Source: an uncultured Bacteroidota bacterium
Lineage (GTDB): Bacteria > Bacteroidota > Bacteroidia > UKL13-3
NCBI GenBank assembly: GCA_903850915.1
Contig: CAINMV010000030.1
Span: 50,922 to 114,921 of the forward strand
Reading direction: 5' to 3'
Length of the DNA: 64,000 nt
Shown here: one piece after another, positions 1 through 8,652 of the stretch
Numbering within the stretch: the first letter of the stretch is position 1
How the letters are laid out: every line of letters begins with the position of its first letter
Made by a program: the position numbers and the translations under genes
Notes under the pieces: generated by a model
The model's database searches: none
What the model was told of the DNA's origin: nothing
What the model saw: the letters and a program-made list of their open reading frames with translations, nothing else

Positions 1-176
1 GTGCAAATTAAACCGCCGCCCACTTTCGCCATAAAGGCAATCATTTCTGGTGTTACATTACGCGCAGCAGTTAAGAAGTCACCTTCATTTTCACGGTCTT
101 CATCGTCAACAACAATAATTAGTTTTCCATTACGGATATCTTCTACGGCCTCTTCTATTGTATTAAGTTTCACCAC
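1..176 (-). CDS. ribB: 3,4-dihydroxy-2-butanone 4-phosphate synthase, N-terminal part (cut by window edge)
   Basis: Only the first 58 codons are inside the window; the gene continues past the left edge. Read from a GTG at 176 it gives a family-like N-terminus ([13 protein letters not shown]) followed by [13 protein letters not shown], the acidic metal- and ribulose-5-phosphate-binding loop of RibB. The family converts ribulose 5-phosphate to the four-carbon precursor of riboflavin. Whether a GTP cyclohydrolase II (RibA) domain follows cannot be seen. Two adjacent GTG codons (176 and 173) could start it, and no ATG is available nearby. Riboflavin synthase lies far away at 61140, so riboflavin genes are scattered here. 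Identity is secure from the motif; fused or single form is unknown. Confidence 0.85.
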   Translation of the reverse strand, partial: MVKLNTIEEAVEDIRNGKLIIVVDDEDRENEGDFLTAARNVTPEMIAFMAKVGGGLIC

Positions 177-275
177 GATTATATTTTTAGTTTAAGGATA
201 AAGTTTCGATATTGGTGCGAATTTACGATTCTGTTTTTTATTGGTATTATATCTTTCATTAATTTAAATTGCACG

Positions 276-803
276 ATGTTTCACATTATTAAAGCCACGA
301 TAATCGATATTGATAAAATTTGCAGTATTGGCGCTCAAACCTTTACTGATGCTTACGCTTCTAATAACACCAAAGAAGATTTAGAAACTTATATTAACAA
401 ATCGTTCGCTCCAGCCACCATCCTATCGGAATTAGAAACGGTCGGCACGTCATACTACTTGTGTTTCGATGATGAACTACTCATAGGTTATTTAAAACTT
501 AACTTCAATGCAGAATGCGAAGCCTTTCAAGCAAGCAATGTAATGGAGCTTCAGCGCATTTATGTAATAAAAGAATTCTACAAGCGAAAAGCTGGAGCAC
601 ATATGATGCAATTTGCCATTAACAAAGGCATTAGCCTAAATTACAATTACATATGGTTAGGTGTTTGGAAAGAAAATCACAGAGCCTTACCCTTTTATTT
701 TCGTTGGGGCTTCGAGACAATTGGAGAGCGATTGTTTCAAGTTGGAAATAAAGTTTATGACGACTATTATTTGAGATTGAATTTGTCGCAAATCAGAAGT
801 TAA
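276..803 (+). CDS. GNAT-family N-acetyltransferase (PaiA-like)
   Basis: A 175-residue single-domain GNAT protein, expected to transfer an acetyl group from acetyl-CoA to an amine in the cytosol. Visible family marks are ELQRIYVIKEFYKRKAGAHMM (beta4 and the pyrophosphate-binding loop of motif A, about residues 92-112) and WLGVWKENHRALPFYFRWGFETIGERLF (motif B, about 127-154). These resemble PaiA-type polyamine acetyltransferases. The acetyl-CoA loop reads RKAGAH where the consensus is Q/R-x-x-G-x-G/A, so its last position is unusual. It stands alone between ribB (divergent) and the aldehyde dehydrogenase. A near-consensus -7 box, TATCTTTC, lies at about 250. Substrate unknown. Confidence 0.85.
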   Translation: MFHIIKATIIDIDKICSIGAQTFTDAYASNNTKEDLETYINKSFAPATILSELETVGTSYYLCFDDELLIGYLKLNFNAECEAFQASNVMELQRIYVIKEFYKRKAGAHMMQFAINKGISLNYNYIWLGVWKENHRALPFYFRWGFETIGERLFQVGNKVYDDYYLRLNLSQIRS

Positions 804-832
804 AAGCAATAAAAAAATGGGACTGAAATTTA

Positions 833-860
833 AGTGCTACCTTTTGATTAAATAGTGCTA
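833..860 (+). promoter_or_regulatory. Direct repeat AGTGCTA x2, candidate AraC-family operator
   Basis: AGTGCTA occurs at 833-839 and again at 854-860, start-to-start 21 bp (two helical turns), each followed by YYTYTT. AraC-family regulators typically bind such direct repeats. A 7-of-8 match to the -7 box (TAACATTG, 882-889) lies downstream, placing the second repeat near the -33 position. The nearby AraC regulator at 2902-3828 is the natural candidate binder; this link is inference. Confidence 0.4.
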
Positions 861-915
861 TTTCTTACCATTTTTCTCGGCTAACATTGTGATAATTCAA
901 TAATTCAATTCTATT

Positions 916-2415
916 ATGTCACAACCACGACCAACTTTCAAACCGCATTATGACAACTTCATTGGCGGAAAATTCACACCTCCTGTTAGCGGAACGTATT
1001 TCGAAAACACCAGCCCCATAGATGGGAAAGTATTCACCAAAGCGGCACGTTCCGGTAAAGAAGATATCGAACTTGCTTTAGATGCAGCGCATGCTGCCTT
1101 TGCCACATGGAGTAAAACTTCCGCAGCATACCGTGCTGGAATTTTAAACAAAATTGCCGATATTATGGAAGCTAATTTACAGCAGCTTGCCATCATTGAA
1201 ACTATCGATAATGGCAAACCAATTCGCGAGAGTGTTAATGTAGACTTACCTTTATGTATTGACCATTTCAGGTATTTTGCTGGCGTAATACGCGCAGAAG
1301 AAGGCAGCATCTCTGAACATGATGAGAATACCATAAGCATTTGCTTGCATGAGCCTATAGGTGTTGTTGGACAAATTATTCCATGGAATTTCCCATTGCT
1401 AATGGCAACATGGAAAATTGCACCTGCGTTGGCTTCTGGTTGCTGTGCTGTAGTAAAGCCGGCTGAACAAACTCCAACATCAATTATGTGTCTAATGGAA
1501 CTAATTAAAGATGTTGTTCCTGCAGGTGTATTGAATATTGTTACCGGATTTGGTCCTGAAGCGGGTAAACCACTTGCCCAATCGCCACGCATTGCTAAAG
1601 TTTCATTTACGGGTGAAACCACGACCGGGAGATTAATAATGCAATATGCATCTGAAAATTTAATTCCAGTTACCATGGAATTAGGAGGTAAATCACCAAA
1701 TATTTTCTTCCCATCTATTGCAGATGCCGACGATGATTTTTTTGACAAAGCAATTGAAGGAGCTGTATTATTTGCCGTAAACCAAGGTGAAGTTTGTACT
1801 TGCCCTTCCCGTATTTTAGTTCACGAAAGTATATACGATAAATTTATGACTCGAGTATTGGAAAGAACCAAAGCCATTAATATGGGCAATCCACTCGATG
1901 TTACTACAATGATGGGTGCGCAAGCGTCCAACGATCAATATGAAAAAATTCAATCTTATTTAAAATTAGGAATTGAAGAAGGTGCTGAACTATTATGTGG
2001 TGGCGACGTGGCTAAACTAGATGGTGAACTTGCAGGAGGTTACTATATCCAGCCTACTTTGTTTAAAGGTCACAACAAAATGCGTATTTTTCAGGAAGAA
2101 ATTTTTGGACCTGTAGTATGTGTTACGACCTTTAAAACAACAGAAGAAGCGATAGCCATTGCTAACGATACACTTTATGGCTTGGGAGCAGGAGTTTGGA
2201 CGCGCGACGCTCATGAGCTATATCAAGTGCCAAGAGCCATTCAGGCTGGTCGGGTTTGGGTAAATTGTTATCATGCATATCCAGCACATGCCCCGTTTGG
2301 TGGCTACAAAAAATCCGGATTTGGTAGAGAAAACCACAAAATGATGTTAGGACATTATCGACAAACTAAAAATATGCTTGTTTCTTACGATAAAAAGAAA
2401 CTTGGGTTTTTCTAA
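916..2415 (+). CDS. NAD(P)-dependent aldehyde dehydrogenase (AldB/ExaC type)
   Basis: A 499-residue aldehyde dehydrogenase, full length for the superfamily, oxidising aldehydes to acids with NAD(P) in the cytosol. Visible catalytic elements are IPWNFP (Asn158), MELGGKSP (general base Glu255), and [11 protein letters not shown] with nucleophile Cys294; the EIFGPV motif follows further on. The [11 protein letters not shown] form is typical of the AldB/ExaC/AcoD group, which acts on acetaldehyde and other short or aromatic aldehydes. The next gene encodes DUF779, often found beside this group, and an AraC-type regulator lies convergent to it. A direct repeat upstream suggests regulated expression. 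The exact substrate cannot be read from the sequence. Confidence 0.95.
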   Translation: MSQPRPTFKPHYDNFIGGKFTPPVSGTYFENTSPIDGKVFTKAARSGKEDIELALDAAHAAFATWSKTSAAYRAGILNKIADIMEANLQQLAIIETIDNGKPIRESVNVDLPLCIDHFRYFAGVIRAEEGSISEHDENTISICLHEPIGVVGQIIPWNFPLLMATWKIAPALASGCCAVVKPAEQTPTSIMCLMELIKDVVPAGVLNIVTGFGPEAGKPLAQSPRIAKVSFTGETTTGRLIMQYASENLIPVTMELGGKSPNIFFPSIADADDDFFDKAIEGAVLFAVNQGEVCTCPSRILVHESIYDKFMTRVLERTKAINMGNPLDVTTMMGAQASNDQYEKIQSYLKLGIEEGAELLCGGDVAKLDGELAGGYYIQPTLFKGHNKMRIFQEEIFGPVVCVTTFKTTEEAIAIANDTLYGLGAGVWTRDAHELYQVPRAIQAGRVWVNCYHAYPAHAPFGGYKKSGFGRENHKMMLGHYRQTKNMLVSYDKKKLGFF

Positions 2416-2465
2416 GTAAAAAGCTATAATATTATTTGAACAGTTTGCCAAAACAATTAATTTGC

Positions 2466-2504
2466 AGGCATAGGTAGAAGTGAAACTTCTACCTATGCCT
2501 TTTT
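2466..2504 (+). terminator. Strong intrinsic terminator after the aldehyde dehydrogenase
   Basis: A perfect 15-bp stem: AGGCATAGGTAGAAG (2466-2480), loop TGAAA, and the exact complement at 2486-2500, followed by a T tract to 2504. It ends only 12 bases before the DUF779 start codon, so it separates that gene from the dehydrogenase or acts as an attenuator. Confidence 0.88.
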
Positions 2505-2516
2505 AAATATAATCCA

Positions 2517-2894
2517 ATGATGATAACACCGCGCGTTACAATAAGTAAGGAGGCTTCCGATGTAATTAAGGTACTTCGAACAAAGTTTGGTCCTCTAATG
2601 TTTCATCAAAGTGGAGGATGTTGTGATGGCTCTCAACCGATGTGTTTTCAGAAGGGAGATTTTATTGTTGGTGGTAGTGATGTTTGCTTAGGTGAAATAG
2701 ACGACTGTGAATTTTGGATGAGTAAAGATCAGTTTGAGTACTGGAAATTTACGCAGCTGAACATTCATGTTGCTGCAGGACGAGGTTCTAGTTTTTCGTT
2801 AGAAATACCGATGGGATTAAGGTTTCTAACGCAATCTCGTATGTTTTCGAAAGAAGAATTATGTAGTTTAACTCCTGTTTATTTCACTGAATAA
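2517..2894 (+). CDS. DUF779 family protein
   Basis: A 125-residue protein of the DUF779 family, recognisable by HQSGGCCDGSQPMC (about residues 30-43) and the DVCLGEIDDCEFWM block. Its biochemical role is not established. Members usually sit next to AldB/ExaC-type aldehyde dehydrogenases, as here, which suggests a role in the same aldehyde or alcohol metabolism. The paired cysteines GGCC and PMC could bind metal, but this is a guess. ATG codons at 2517 and 2520 are both possible starts. A strong terminator hairpin lies immediately upstream, and the gene ends 7 bp before the convergent AraC-regulator gene. Confidence 0.85.
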   Translation: MMITPRVTISKEASDVIKVLRTKFGPLMFHQSGGCCDGSQPMCFQKGDFIVGGSDVCLGEIDDCEFWMSKDQFEYWKFTQLNIHVAAGRGSSFSLEIPMGLRFLTQSRMFSKEELCSLTPVYFTE

Positions 2895-2901
2895 TTTTGT
2901 G

Positions 2902-3828
2902 TTAACCATTTTGATTTAACTGCTGATATTGCTTTGGAGTGATTCCTTCGTGACTCTTAAATGCGCGAATAAAATAGTTGCAATCATCAAAGCCCACATC
3001 AAACGAAACATTTTTAATGTACAATTTATTGTCTTTTAAAAGCTTCTTTGCGAGTTTAATTCGCTCAATTATAATAAACTCCATTGGGCTTACGCCGAGC
3101 TCTCGTTTAAACAGCCGATAGAGCGAAGCCAGACTAATATTCGATTTTGATGCTATTGTAGAAAGTGTTAATTTTTCAGTGATATGTTGTCTGATGAAAC
3201 CAATGATTTGAGATAAATAGACATTCGTTTCTAAAATATAATCCTCAGAAACAGTTTTAATGTTTTGACACTGCGTGATTCGAATGATTAATTCTTGAAT
3301 GGCTAAATCAGCAAAAGCATCTTTAACAATATTGTCACTCTGGCAAATATTAATCAATTTATTTATAGTAACTGCAAGTTCGGCATTGTTGTAAAAAAAG
3401 AAATTTCGTTCGTCTAACCGCCATTCGTTTTCGCCCTCTTGTGTAGGATACTTTTCATTTAAAAAGTCAATTGTTTGAATAATTTTTCTATTGTCGATAG
3501 CAAGAGCCAAGCATTGCGTAGGGTTGTTAATTGAAGCTTCTGGAAAATCGATCACCATCTCCACATTTGCAGGTACAATTACCGATTCGCCTGGCAAATA
3601 ATCAAACCCAGGATTATCAAAAAGGCGCATCACTTTTTTGCCTTTAAGCATACTTGTAACGACCAAGTCATTAAACTTCAATGAAACAAGTTCCGATTTT
3701 TTATAGGTTTCAAAAAGATTAAGCTCGCATGCCTCCAATCCATAAATAGTTCTATTTTCCACCAACGTCTTTAGTGTTTTTTCGTTGGTAAGGGATGGAG
3801 ATGTCGGAACAATTTTATTATTAACCAT
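2902..3828 (-). CDS. AraC-family transcriptional regulator
   Basis: A 308-residue regulator. The N-terminal part (about 1-190) looks like the AraC_N type ligand-sensing region (YGLEACELNLFETYKKSE, then a cupin-like LPGESVIVPANVEMVIDFP stretch). The C-terminal 100 residues hold the double helix-turn-helix: LSTIASKSNISLASLYRLFKRELG and VSFDVGFDDCNYFIRAFKSHEGITPKQY. Regulators with this N-terminal domain often accompany aldehyde or alcohol dehydrogenases. It converges on the DUF779 gene and is the best candidate to bind the AGTGCTA repeats at 833-860. No TAnnTTTG box is obvious in its own upstream region. Confidence 0.9.
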   Translation of the reverse strand: MVNNKIVPTSPSLTNEKTLKTLVENRTIYGLEACELNLFETYKKSELVSLKFNDLVVTSMLKGKKVMRLFDNPGFDYLPGESVIVPANVEMVIDFPEASINNPTQCLALAIDNRKIIQTIDFLNEKYPTQEGENEWRLDERNFFFYNNAELAVTINKLINICQSDNIVKDAFADLAIQELIIRITQCQNIKTVSEDYILETNVYLSQIIGFIRQHITEKLTLSTIASKSNISLASLYRLFKRELGVSPMEFIIIERIKLAKKLLKDNKLYIKNVSFDVGFDDCNYFIRAFKSHEGITPKQYQQLNQNG

Positions 3829-3923
3829 TTTCCCATTCCGATGTAATATGCAATTACAAGGTTGTTATACAAAGAAAAGGAAATATATTAATTTAAAGAT
3901 GCATTATTAAAAAAAACATCTCG

Positions 3924-3943
3924 TTAACTTTAGATTAAGTTAA
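3924..3943. repeat. Inverted repeat TTAACTT-N6-AAGTTAA between asnS and the AraC gene
   Basis: Perfect 7-bp arms around TAGATT. On the minus strand it lies just downstream of asnS and is followed after seven bases by a T run, so it may be a weak AT-rich terminator of asnS; alternatively it is an operator of the AraC gene. Role undecided. Confidence 0.4.
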
Positions 3944-3968
3944 TTTAAGAATTAACAATAAAAGGTAA

Positions 3969-5501
3969 TTACGGCATTAGGTTGCCATACATTCTCGGAA
4001 AAGGTATGGCTTCACGCACATGAGGAAGTTTACAAATCCAGGTTACAATGCGTTCCAAACCCAAGCCAAAACCAGCGTGTGGCACGGAACCAAAACGGCG
4101 CAAATCTAGATACCATTCGAAAACTTCCATTGGCAATCCATGCTCATGAATTTTCTCTATAAGTAACTCCAAATCTGTTTCTCGCTCTCCACCTCCTACA
4201 ATTTCTCCATAGCCTTCAGGTGCTAAAACATCTACACCACGCGCAAATCTAGCATCGTTAGGGTCACGTTTAAGATAAAACGCTTTTACGGCATGTGGCC
4301 AATTATAAACCATAATTGGCAAATCGAATAGGCGGGTAATTACCGTTTCATCGCTACCACCAAAATCATTACCATATTCAAAGTTCTTCGCTGATGCAAT
4401 CCAAGTAGGGATATTTCTTTGTTGCTCTTCGCAATCCTTCAATTCCTGCTTTAAGCCATCAATTTTTGCCTGATTAAAATTAATTTCTCCTTGTTTCTTT
4501 AGAATCCCATTTTTAATTTTATCTGAACGCTCTTGAATTTCGTTGTTGATTTCAAGAATTCGAGCATCGATCATTTTTAAATCATCCTCCAATGACGTGA
4601 TGCTATTTTTGCCATTCACATCCTTTTCGCCCTTGATAATAGCTACAGCCTCATCGTACAGCAAACGCGGAAATCCAACATTTACGGTGTTTTCGAGCAC
4701 AGTCACATCACGTTCAAGTATATTTAATTCCGTCCTATTCTTTGCTAATACATCCCTACAAACATGCTTCATCATAGCTTCGATGCAATCCATGTTCATA
4801 AAGATATCATAGAAAGCCATCTCTGGTTCCATCATCCAGAATTCACTGAGGTGCCTTCTAGTTTTGCTTTTTTCGGCACGAAAAGTAGGGCCAAAGGTGT
4901 AAATTTTCCCCATCGCCATGGCCATCGCTTCACCATATAATTGGCCACTTTGAGATAGGTATGCTTTCGTATCTTTATCAAAATAATCTACTTCGAACAA
5001 ATTGCTTGTGCCTTCCGACGCATTACCCGTAAAAATTGGGGCATCCATTTGCATGAAACCTTCGTTTTGGAAATAGGTGTGAATGCTATAAATGATGGTA
5101 TTTCGGATACGCATTATTGCCCATTGTCTCTGGCTCCTAAGCCAAAGATGACGGTTGGACATAAGAAATTCGATACCGTGTTCTTTTTTAGTGATGGGGT
5201 AGTCGATTGCAATTGAAACAATCTGTAAATCGGTAACTTGCAACTCAACACCACCCAATTGACGATCGTCGGCTTTCACCAATCCTGTAAGAATGCAACT
5301 CGTTTCTTGTGTAAGTTTCTTGGCATTTTCAAACACCTCAACGCTTACACTGGCTTCGTCGACCACACATTGGCAACGTCCGGTTCCATCGCGAAGGATA
5401 ATAAAAAACAATCCTTTGCTACTGCGCTTGTTGTCTGTCCAACCTTGCAGCGTAATGGTTTGCCCGATTTGTTGTTGTAATTTTTCTATCGTGGTAATCA
5501 T
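3969..5501 (-). CDS. asnS: Asparagine--tRNA ligase with a coiled-coil insertion
   Basis: A 510-residue class II aminoacyl-tRNA synthetase that charges tRNA-Asn with asparagine in the cytosol. The OB-fold anticodon-binding domain (about 1-95) reads ITLQGWTDNKRSSKGLFFII. Motif 2 is FGPTFRAEKSKTRRHL (203-218) and motif 3 is GFGLGLERIVTWI (477-489). The sequence matches the roughly 430-residue Bacillus-type AsnRS closely except for about 75 extra residues at about 294-368, rich in Glu, Lys, Ile and Asn with heptad-like spacing (DDLKMIDARILEINNEIQ). The insertion sits just before the EYGNDFGGSDET strand. Start chosen at the ATG giving the expected N-terminus. Single gene; uvrA follows on the same strand upstream. 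Confidence 0.95.
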   Translation of the reverse strand: MITTIEKLQQQIGQTITLQGWTDNKRSSKGLFFIILRDGTGRCQCVVDEASVSVEVFENAKKLTQETSCILTGLVKADDRQLGGVELQVTDLQIVSIAIDYPITKKEHGIEFLMSNRHLWLRSQRQWAIMRIRNTIIYSIHTYFQNEGFMQMDAPIFTGNASEGTSNLFEVDYFDKDTKAYLSQSGQLYGEAMAMAMGKIYTFGPTFRAEKSKTRRHLSEFWMMEPEMAFYDIFMNMDCIEAMMKHVCRDVLAKNRTELNILERDVTVLENTVNVGFPRLLYDEAVAIIKGEKDVNGKNSITSLEDDLKMIDARILEINNEIQERSDKIKNGILKKQGEINFNQAKIDGLKQELKDCEEQQRNIPTWIASAKNFEYGNDFGGSDETVITRLFDLPIMVYNWPHAVKAFYLKRDPNDARFARGVDVLAPEGYGEIVGGGERETDLELLIEKIHEHGLPMEVFEWYLDLRRFGSVPHAGFGLGLERIVTWICKLPHVREAIPFPRMYGNLMP

Positions 5502-5664
5502 CTCTGTGAATCTTCGTATTAAGAACCGCGAAGATAATCAAACGTCGTTAATTAATAAATCCTTGCATTGTGCAGTATATGTGGTCTGTTATTCAGATAA
5601 TATTGATAACTTTAAAGATATATAACTAAAAAATGAGGTAGAATATAGAAAAAACCAGAAGAGA

Positions 5665-8553
5665 CTATTTATTATCCTGTTCTAATTTGGCTTTAAGATA
5701 TGGTGCGGTATGGCTATCTTTACAAAAGCAGAGATCCTCAGGCGTGCCTTCGAAAACGAGATTTCCACCTGCATCTCCACCTTCTTTACCGAGATCGATA
5801 ACCCAATCTGAACACTTTATGATATCTAAATTATGTTCGATAACGATGATACTATGACCTTGCTTCAGCAGTGCTGAAAATGAAGCCAAAAGCTTGTTTA
5901 TATCATGAAAATGCAATCCTGTGGTGGGTTCATCAAAAATAAACAGCACATGTTCTGTAGTTTGCGACCCTTTACCTAAGAAAGAGGCTAATTTAATCCG
6001 TTGTGCTTCGCCACCACTTAGCGTATTACTGCTTTGTCCGAGTTGCACATAACCCAAGCCGACATCTTGCAAGGGTTTTATCCTATTTAAAATCGTTTTT
6101 TCAGAAGCAAAGAATTCAATTGCTTCATCGATAGTAAGTGATAATACATCAAAAATGCTTTTATCGTTGTAAGTAACATCTAAAACTTCTGGTTTGAAGC
6201 GCTTTCCTTTGCAATCGTCACAAAGCAAATGCACATCTGCCATAAACTGCATTTCTACTGTTGTTTCACCTTCACCTTTGCAATTATCACAGCGACCACC
6301 ATCCACATTAAAACTAAAATGTGCTGGTGAGTAACCTCGTGCTTTCGATGCAGGCAAATCAGCGTATAGCGCACGAATGGCATCGTAGGCCTTCACATAT
6401 GTAACTGGATTACTACGCGAAGATTTGCCGATAGGATTTTGATCCACTAGCTCCACCTGCGTTACTGTTTTTAAATCGCCTTCCAACGAAGAATACTTAC
6501 CTATGGTGTCGGGAGCCATTCCTTCGAGGTGCTTTTTAAGAGCAGGATATAGAATAGTTTTTACTAAGCTAGTTTTGCCGCTGCCACTCACACCTGTAAC
6601 CACCGTAAGCAAGTGAAGCGGAAATTTCACATCTATATTTTTTAAGTTGTTCTCCTTGGCACCCGTGACTTTAATAAAGTTATTCCATTTACGTCGATCG
6701 TTAGGAATATCTATTTTATCTTTGCCATTAAGGTATCGCGTAGTAAGACTATTATTATTTTTAAATAATTCTTTCAGCGTTCCCTGTGCTACAAGATGTC
6801 CGCCACCAACGCCTGCTAACGGCCCAATATCAATAATTTGATCTGCGGCACGCATGATATCCTCTTCGTGTTCAACAACAATTACTGTATTTCCAAGGTC
6901 ACGCAGTTTCACCAACACACTCAAAAGTCGACGTGTATCCCTAGGATGCAAACCAATGCTTGGTTCATCTAAAATATATAATGAACCGACCAAACTGCTT
7001 CCGAGTGAGGTAGCGAGATTAATTCGCTGACTTTCGCCACCGCTGAGTGTATTACTTAAACGATTCAGAGTAAGATAGCCTAAACCTACGTCGTGCAAGA
7101 AACTAAGTCGATTTGTGATTTCGATAAGTATTCGAGAAGCGATTTGTGCATCCGTATCTGTTAGCTTCAGATTCCTAAAATAATCCCAGGCTTTATCTAC
7201 ACTCATCAATACCACATCGGTGATGCTTTTTTGTGAAGAGGTTACCTTAGATAATCCATCGCTTAGACGCACATATTGAGCATCTTTGCGCAAGCGCGAT
7301 CCTCTGCAATCTGGACAAGCCTTGCGGCCGCGGTACCGACTTAATAAAACGCGGTATTGAATTTTATATAGCTGGCTTTCCACCTCAGCAAAAAAATCGT
7401 TGATGCCACCAAAAAACTTACATCCCTTCCAAAGCATGTCTTTCTCGGATTCCGATAACTCGCAATACGAACGATGGATTGGGAAATCCGCTTTCATGGC
7501 ATTCTTCACCACCTGATCCTTCCAAGTGCTCATAACATTGCCACGCCAAGGGGCAACGGCATCATCAAAAACACTCTTATTAGAGTCTGGAATTACAAGA
7601 TTCTCATCGATACCCAATACGGTACCAAAACCTTCGCATGTTTTACATGCCCCATAGGGATTATTAAAACTAAAAAACTGTACATTCGGAATTTCGAATT
7701 GCATTCCGTCGGCTTCGAATTTATTATTAAAACTTTTCTCTATGCTATTATTTTCCGATTCGAATACCCTTACAAAACAAGAACCTTCTCCTTCGGCGAA
7801 GGAAGTTTGCACGGAGTCGCTAATTCTATTTGTATTGTCTTCATCCTCTTTTTTTACCGAAACGCGATCGATTAGCAAGAATACATTTTCGTAATATAGT
7901 GAAGATGATTTTGATTTTTTAGACGAAGTTTCAAAACCCTTCAATGCATTTTCTTCAATTAAGTCGTCGATGCGTTTTATGTCGTTATTAATAAGCACTC
8001 GAGTAAATCCACGCTGTTGTATACTTTCAATTTCTTTAGCAAAAGTTCGGTCTTCTAATCTCTTTATTTTAATATAAATCAGCGCTTTCGTATTCTCTGG
8101 AAACGCAAGAATATAATCTACCACGTTTGTCACCGTTTCTGCTTTCACCTCTAATCCGGTGATAGGTGAGTATGTTTTTCCAACACGAGCAAAAAGCAAT
8201 TTTAGGTAGTCGTAAATTTCGGTGCTTGTGCCTACTGTACTGCGGGTATTGCGGGTATTTACCTTTTGTTCTATTGCTGTGGCCGGGGCAATGCCTTTGA
8301 TATAATCCACATCAGGCTTGTTGAGTTTGCCCATAAATTGTCGAGCATAAGCACTTAAGCTCTCCACATATCTACGTTGACCTTCGGCATAGATGGTATC
8401 GAATACCAAACTGCTTTTTCCACTACCACTAACGCCTGTAACCACTACGAGTTTATTGCGTGGTATTGCGACATCAATATTTTTAAGATTGTGCATACGT
8501 GCCCCTTTCACAAGCAGGAATTCACGCGGGGATAAAGAATCGAAGTCACTCAT
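5665..8553 (-). CDS. uvrA: UvrABC excinuclease ATPase subunit UvrA
   Basis: DNA-damage sensor of nucleotide excision repair, forming the UvrA2-UvrB2 complex. The ATG at 8553 (MSDFDSLSPREFLLV) is preferred; a longer in-frame reading to 8652 adds 33 residues without family resemblance. The product is 962 residues. Both ATPase cores are visible: Walker A GVSGSGKSSL near residue 40 and GVSGSGKTSL in the second half, LSGGESQRINLA and LSGGEAQRIKLA signatures, and DEPSIGLHP and DEPTTGLHF Walker B regions. The C-terminal zinc module (CDNC and CDDC) is intact. In the first module only the second pair (CKTC) is present; the first CxxC is missing. It lies downstream of the mutase gene, 99 bp apart. Confidence 0.95.
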   Translation of the reverse strand: MSDFDSLSPREFLLVKGARMHNLKNIDVAIPRNKLVVVTGVSGSGKSSLVFDTIYAEGQRRYVESLSAYARQFMGKLNKPDVDYIKGIAPATAIEQKVNTRNTRSTVGTSTEIYDYLKLLFARVGKTYSPITGLEVKAETVTNVVDYILAFPENTKALIYIKIKRLEDRTFAKEIESIQQRGFTRVLINNDIKRIDDLIEENALKGFETSSKKSKSSSLYYENVFLLIDRVSVKKEDEDNTNRISDSVQTSFAEGEGSCFVRVFESENNSIEKSFNNKFEADGMQFEIPNVQFFSFNNPYGACKTCEGFGTVLGIDENLVIPDSNKSVFDDAVAPWRGNVMSTWKDQVVKNAMKADFPIHRSYCELSESEKDMLWKGCKFFGGINDFFAEVESQLYKIQYRVLLSRYRGRKACPDCRGSRLRKDAQYVRLSDGLSKVTSSQKSITDVVLMSVDKAWDYFRNLKLTDTDAQIASRILIEITNRLSFLHDVGLGYLTLNRLSNTLSGGESQRINLATSLGSSLVGSLYILDEPSIGLHPRDTRRLLSVLVKLRDLGNTVIVVEHEEDIMRAADQIIDIGPLAGVGGGHLVAQGTLKELFKNNNSLTTRYLNGKDKIDIPNDRRKWNNFIKVTGAKENNLKNIDVKFPLHLLTVVTGVSGSGKTSLVKTILYPALKKHLEGMAPDTIGKYSSLEGDLKTVTQVELVDQNPIGKSSRSNPVTYVKAYDAIRALYADLPASKARGYSPAHFSFNVDGGRCDNCKGEGETTVEMQFMADVHLLCDDCKGKRFKPEVLDVTYNDKSIFDVLSLTIDEAIEFFASEKTILNRIKPLQDVGLGYVQLGQSSNTLSGGEAQRIKLASFLGKGSQTTEHVLFIFDEPTTGLHFHDINKLLASFSALLKQGHSIIVIEHNLDIIKCSDWVIDLGKEGGDAGGNLVFEGTPEDLCFCKDSHTAPYLKAKLEQDNK

Positions 8554-8652
8554 TTTTTCAGGAGTGCGAAGGTCGGTTTTTTTGATGAGAATAACTTGAT
8601 GTATTGCGCAATTATCGGATATAGAAATTCGAAAAGGAAATTGCACCAACAA

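Noticed and set aside
948..1748. Long open frame on the minus strand inside the aldehyde dehydrogenase gene (266 codons)
   Set aside because: It lies wholly within a confidently identified gene, shows no domain, and its composition fits a shadow of the opposite reading frame.
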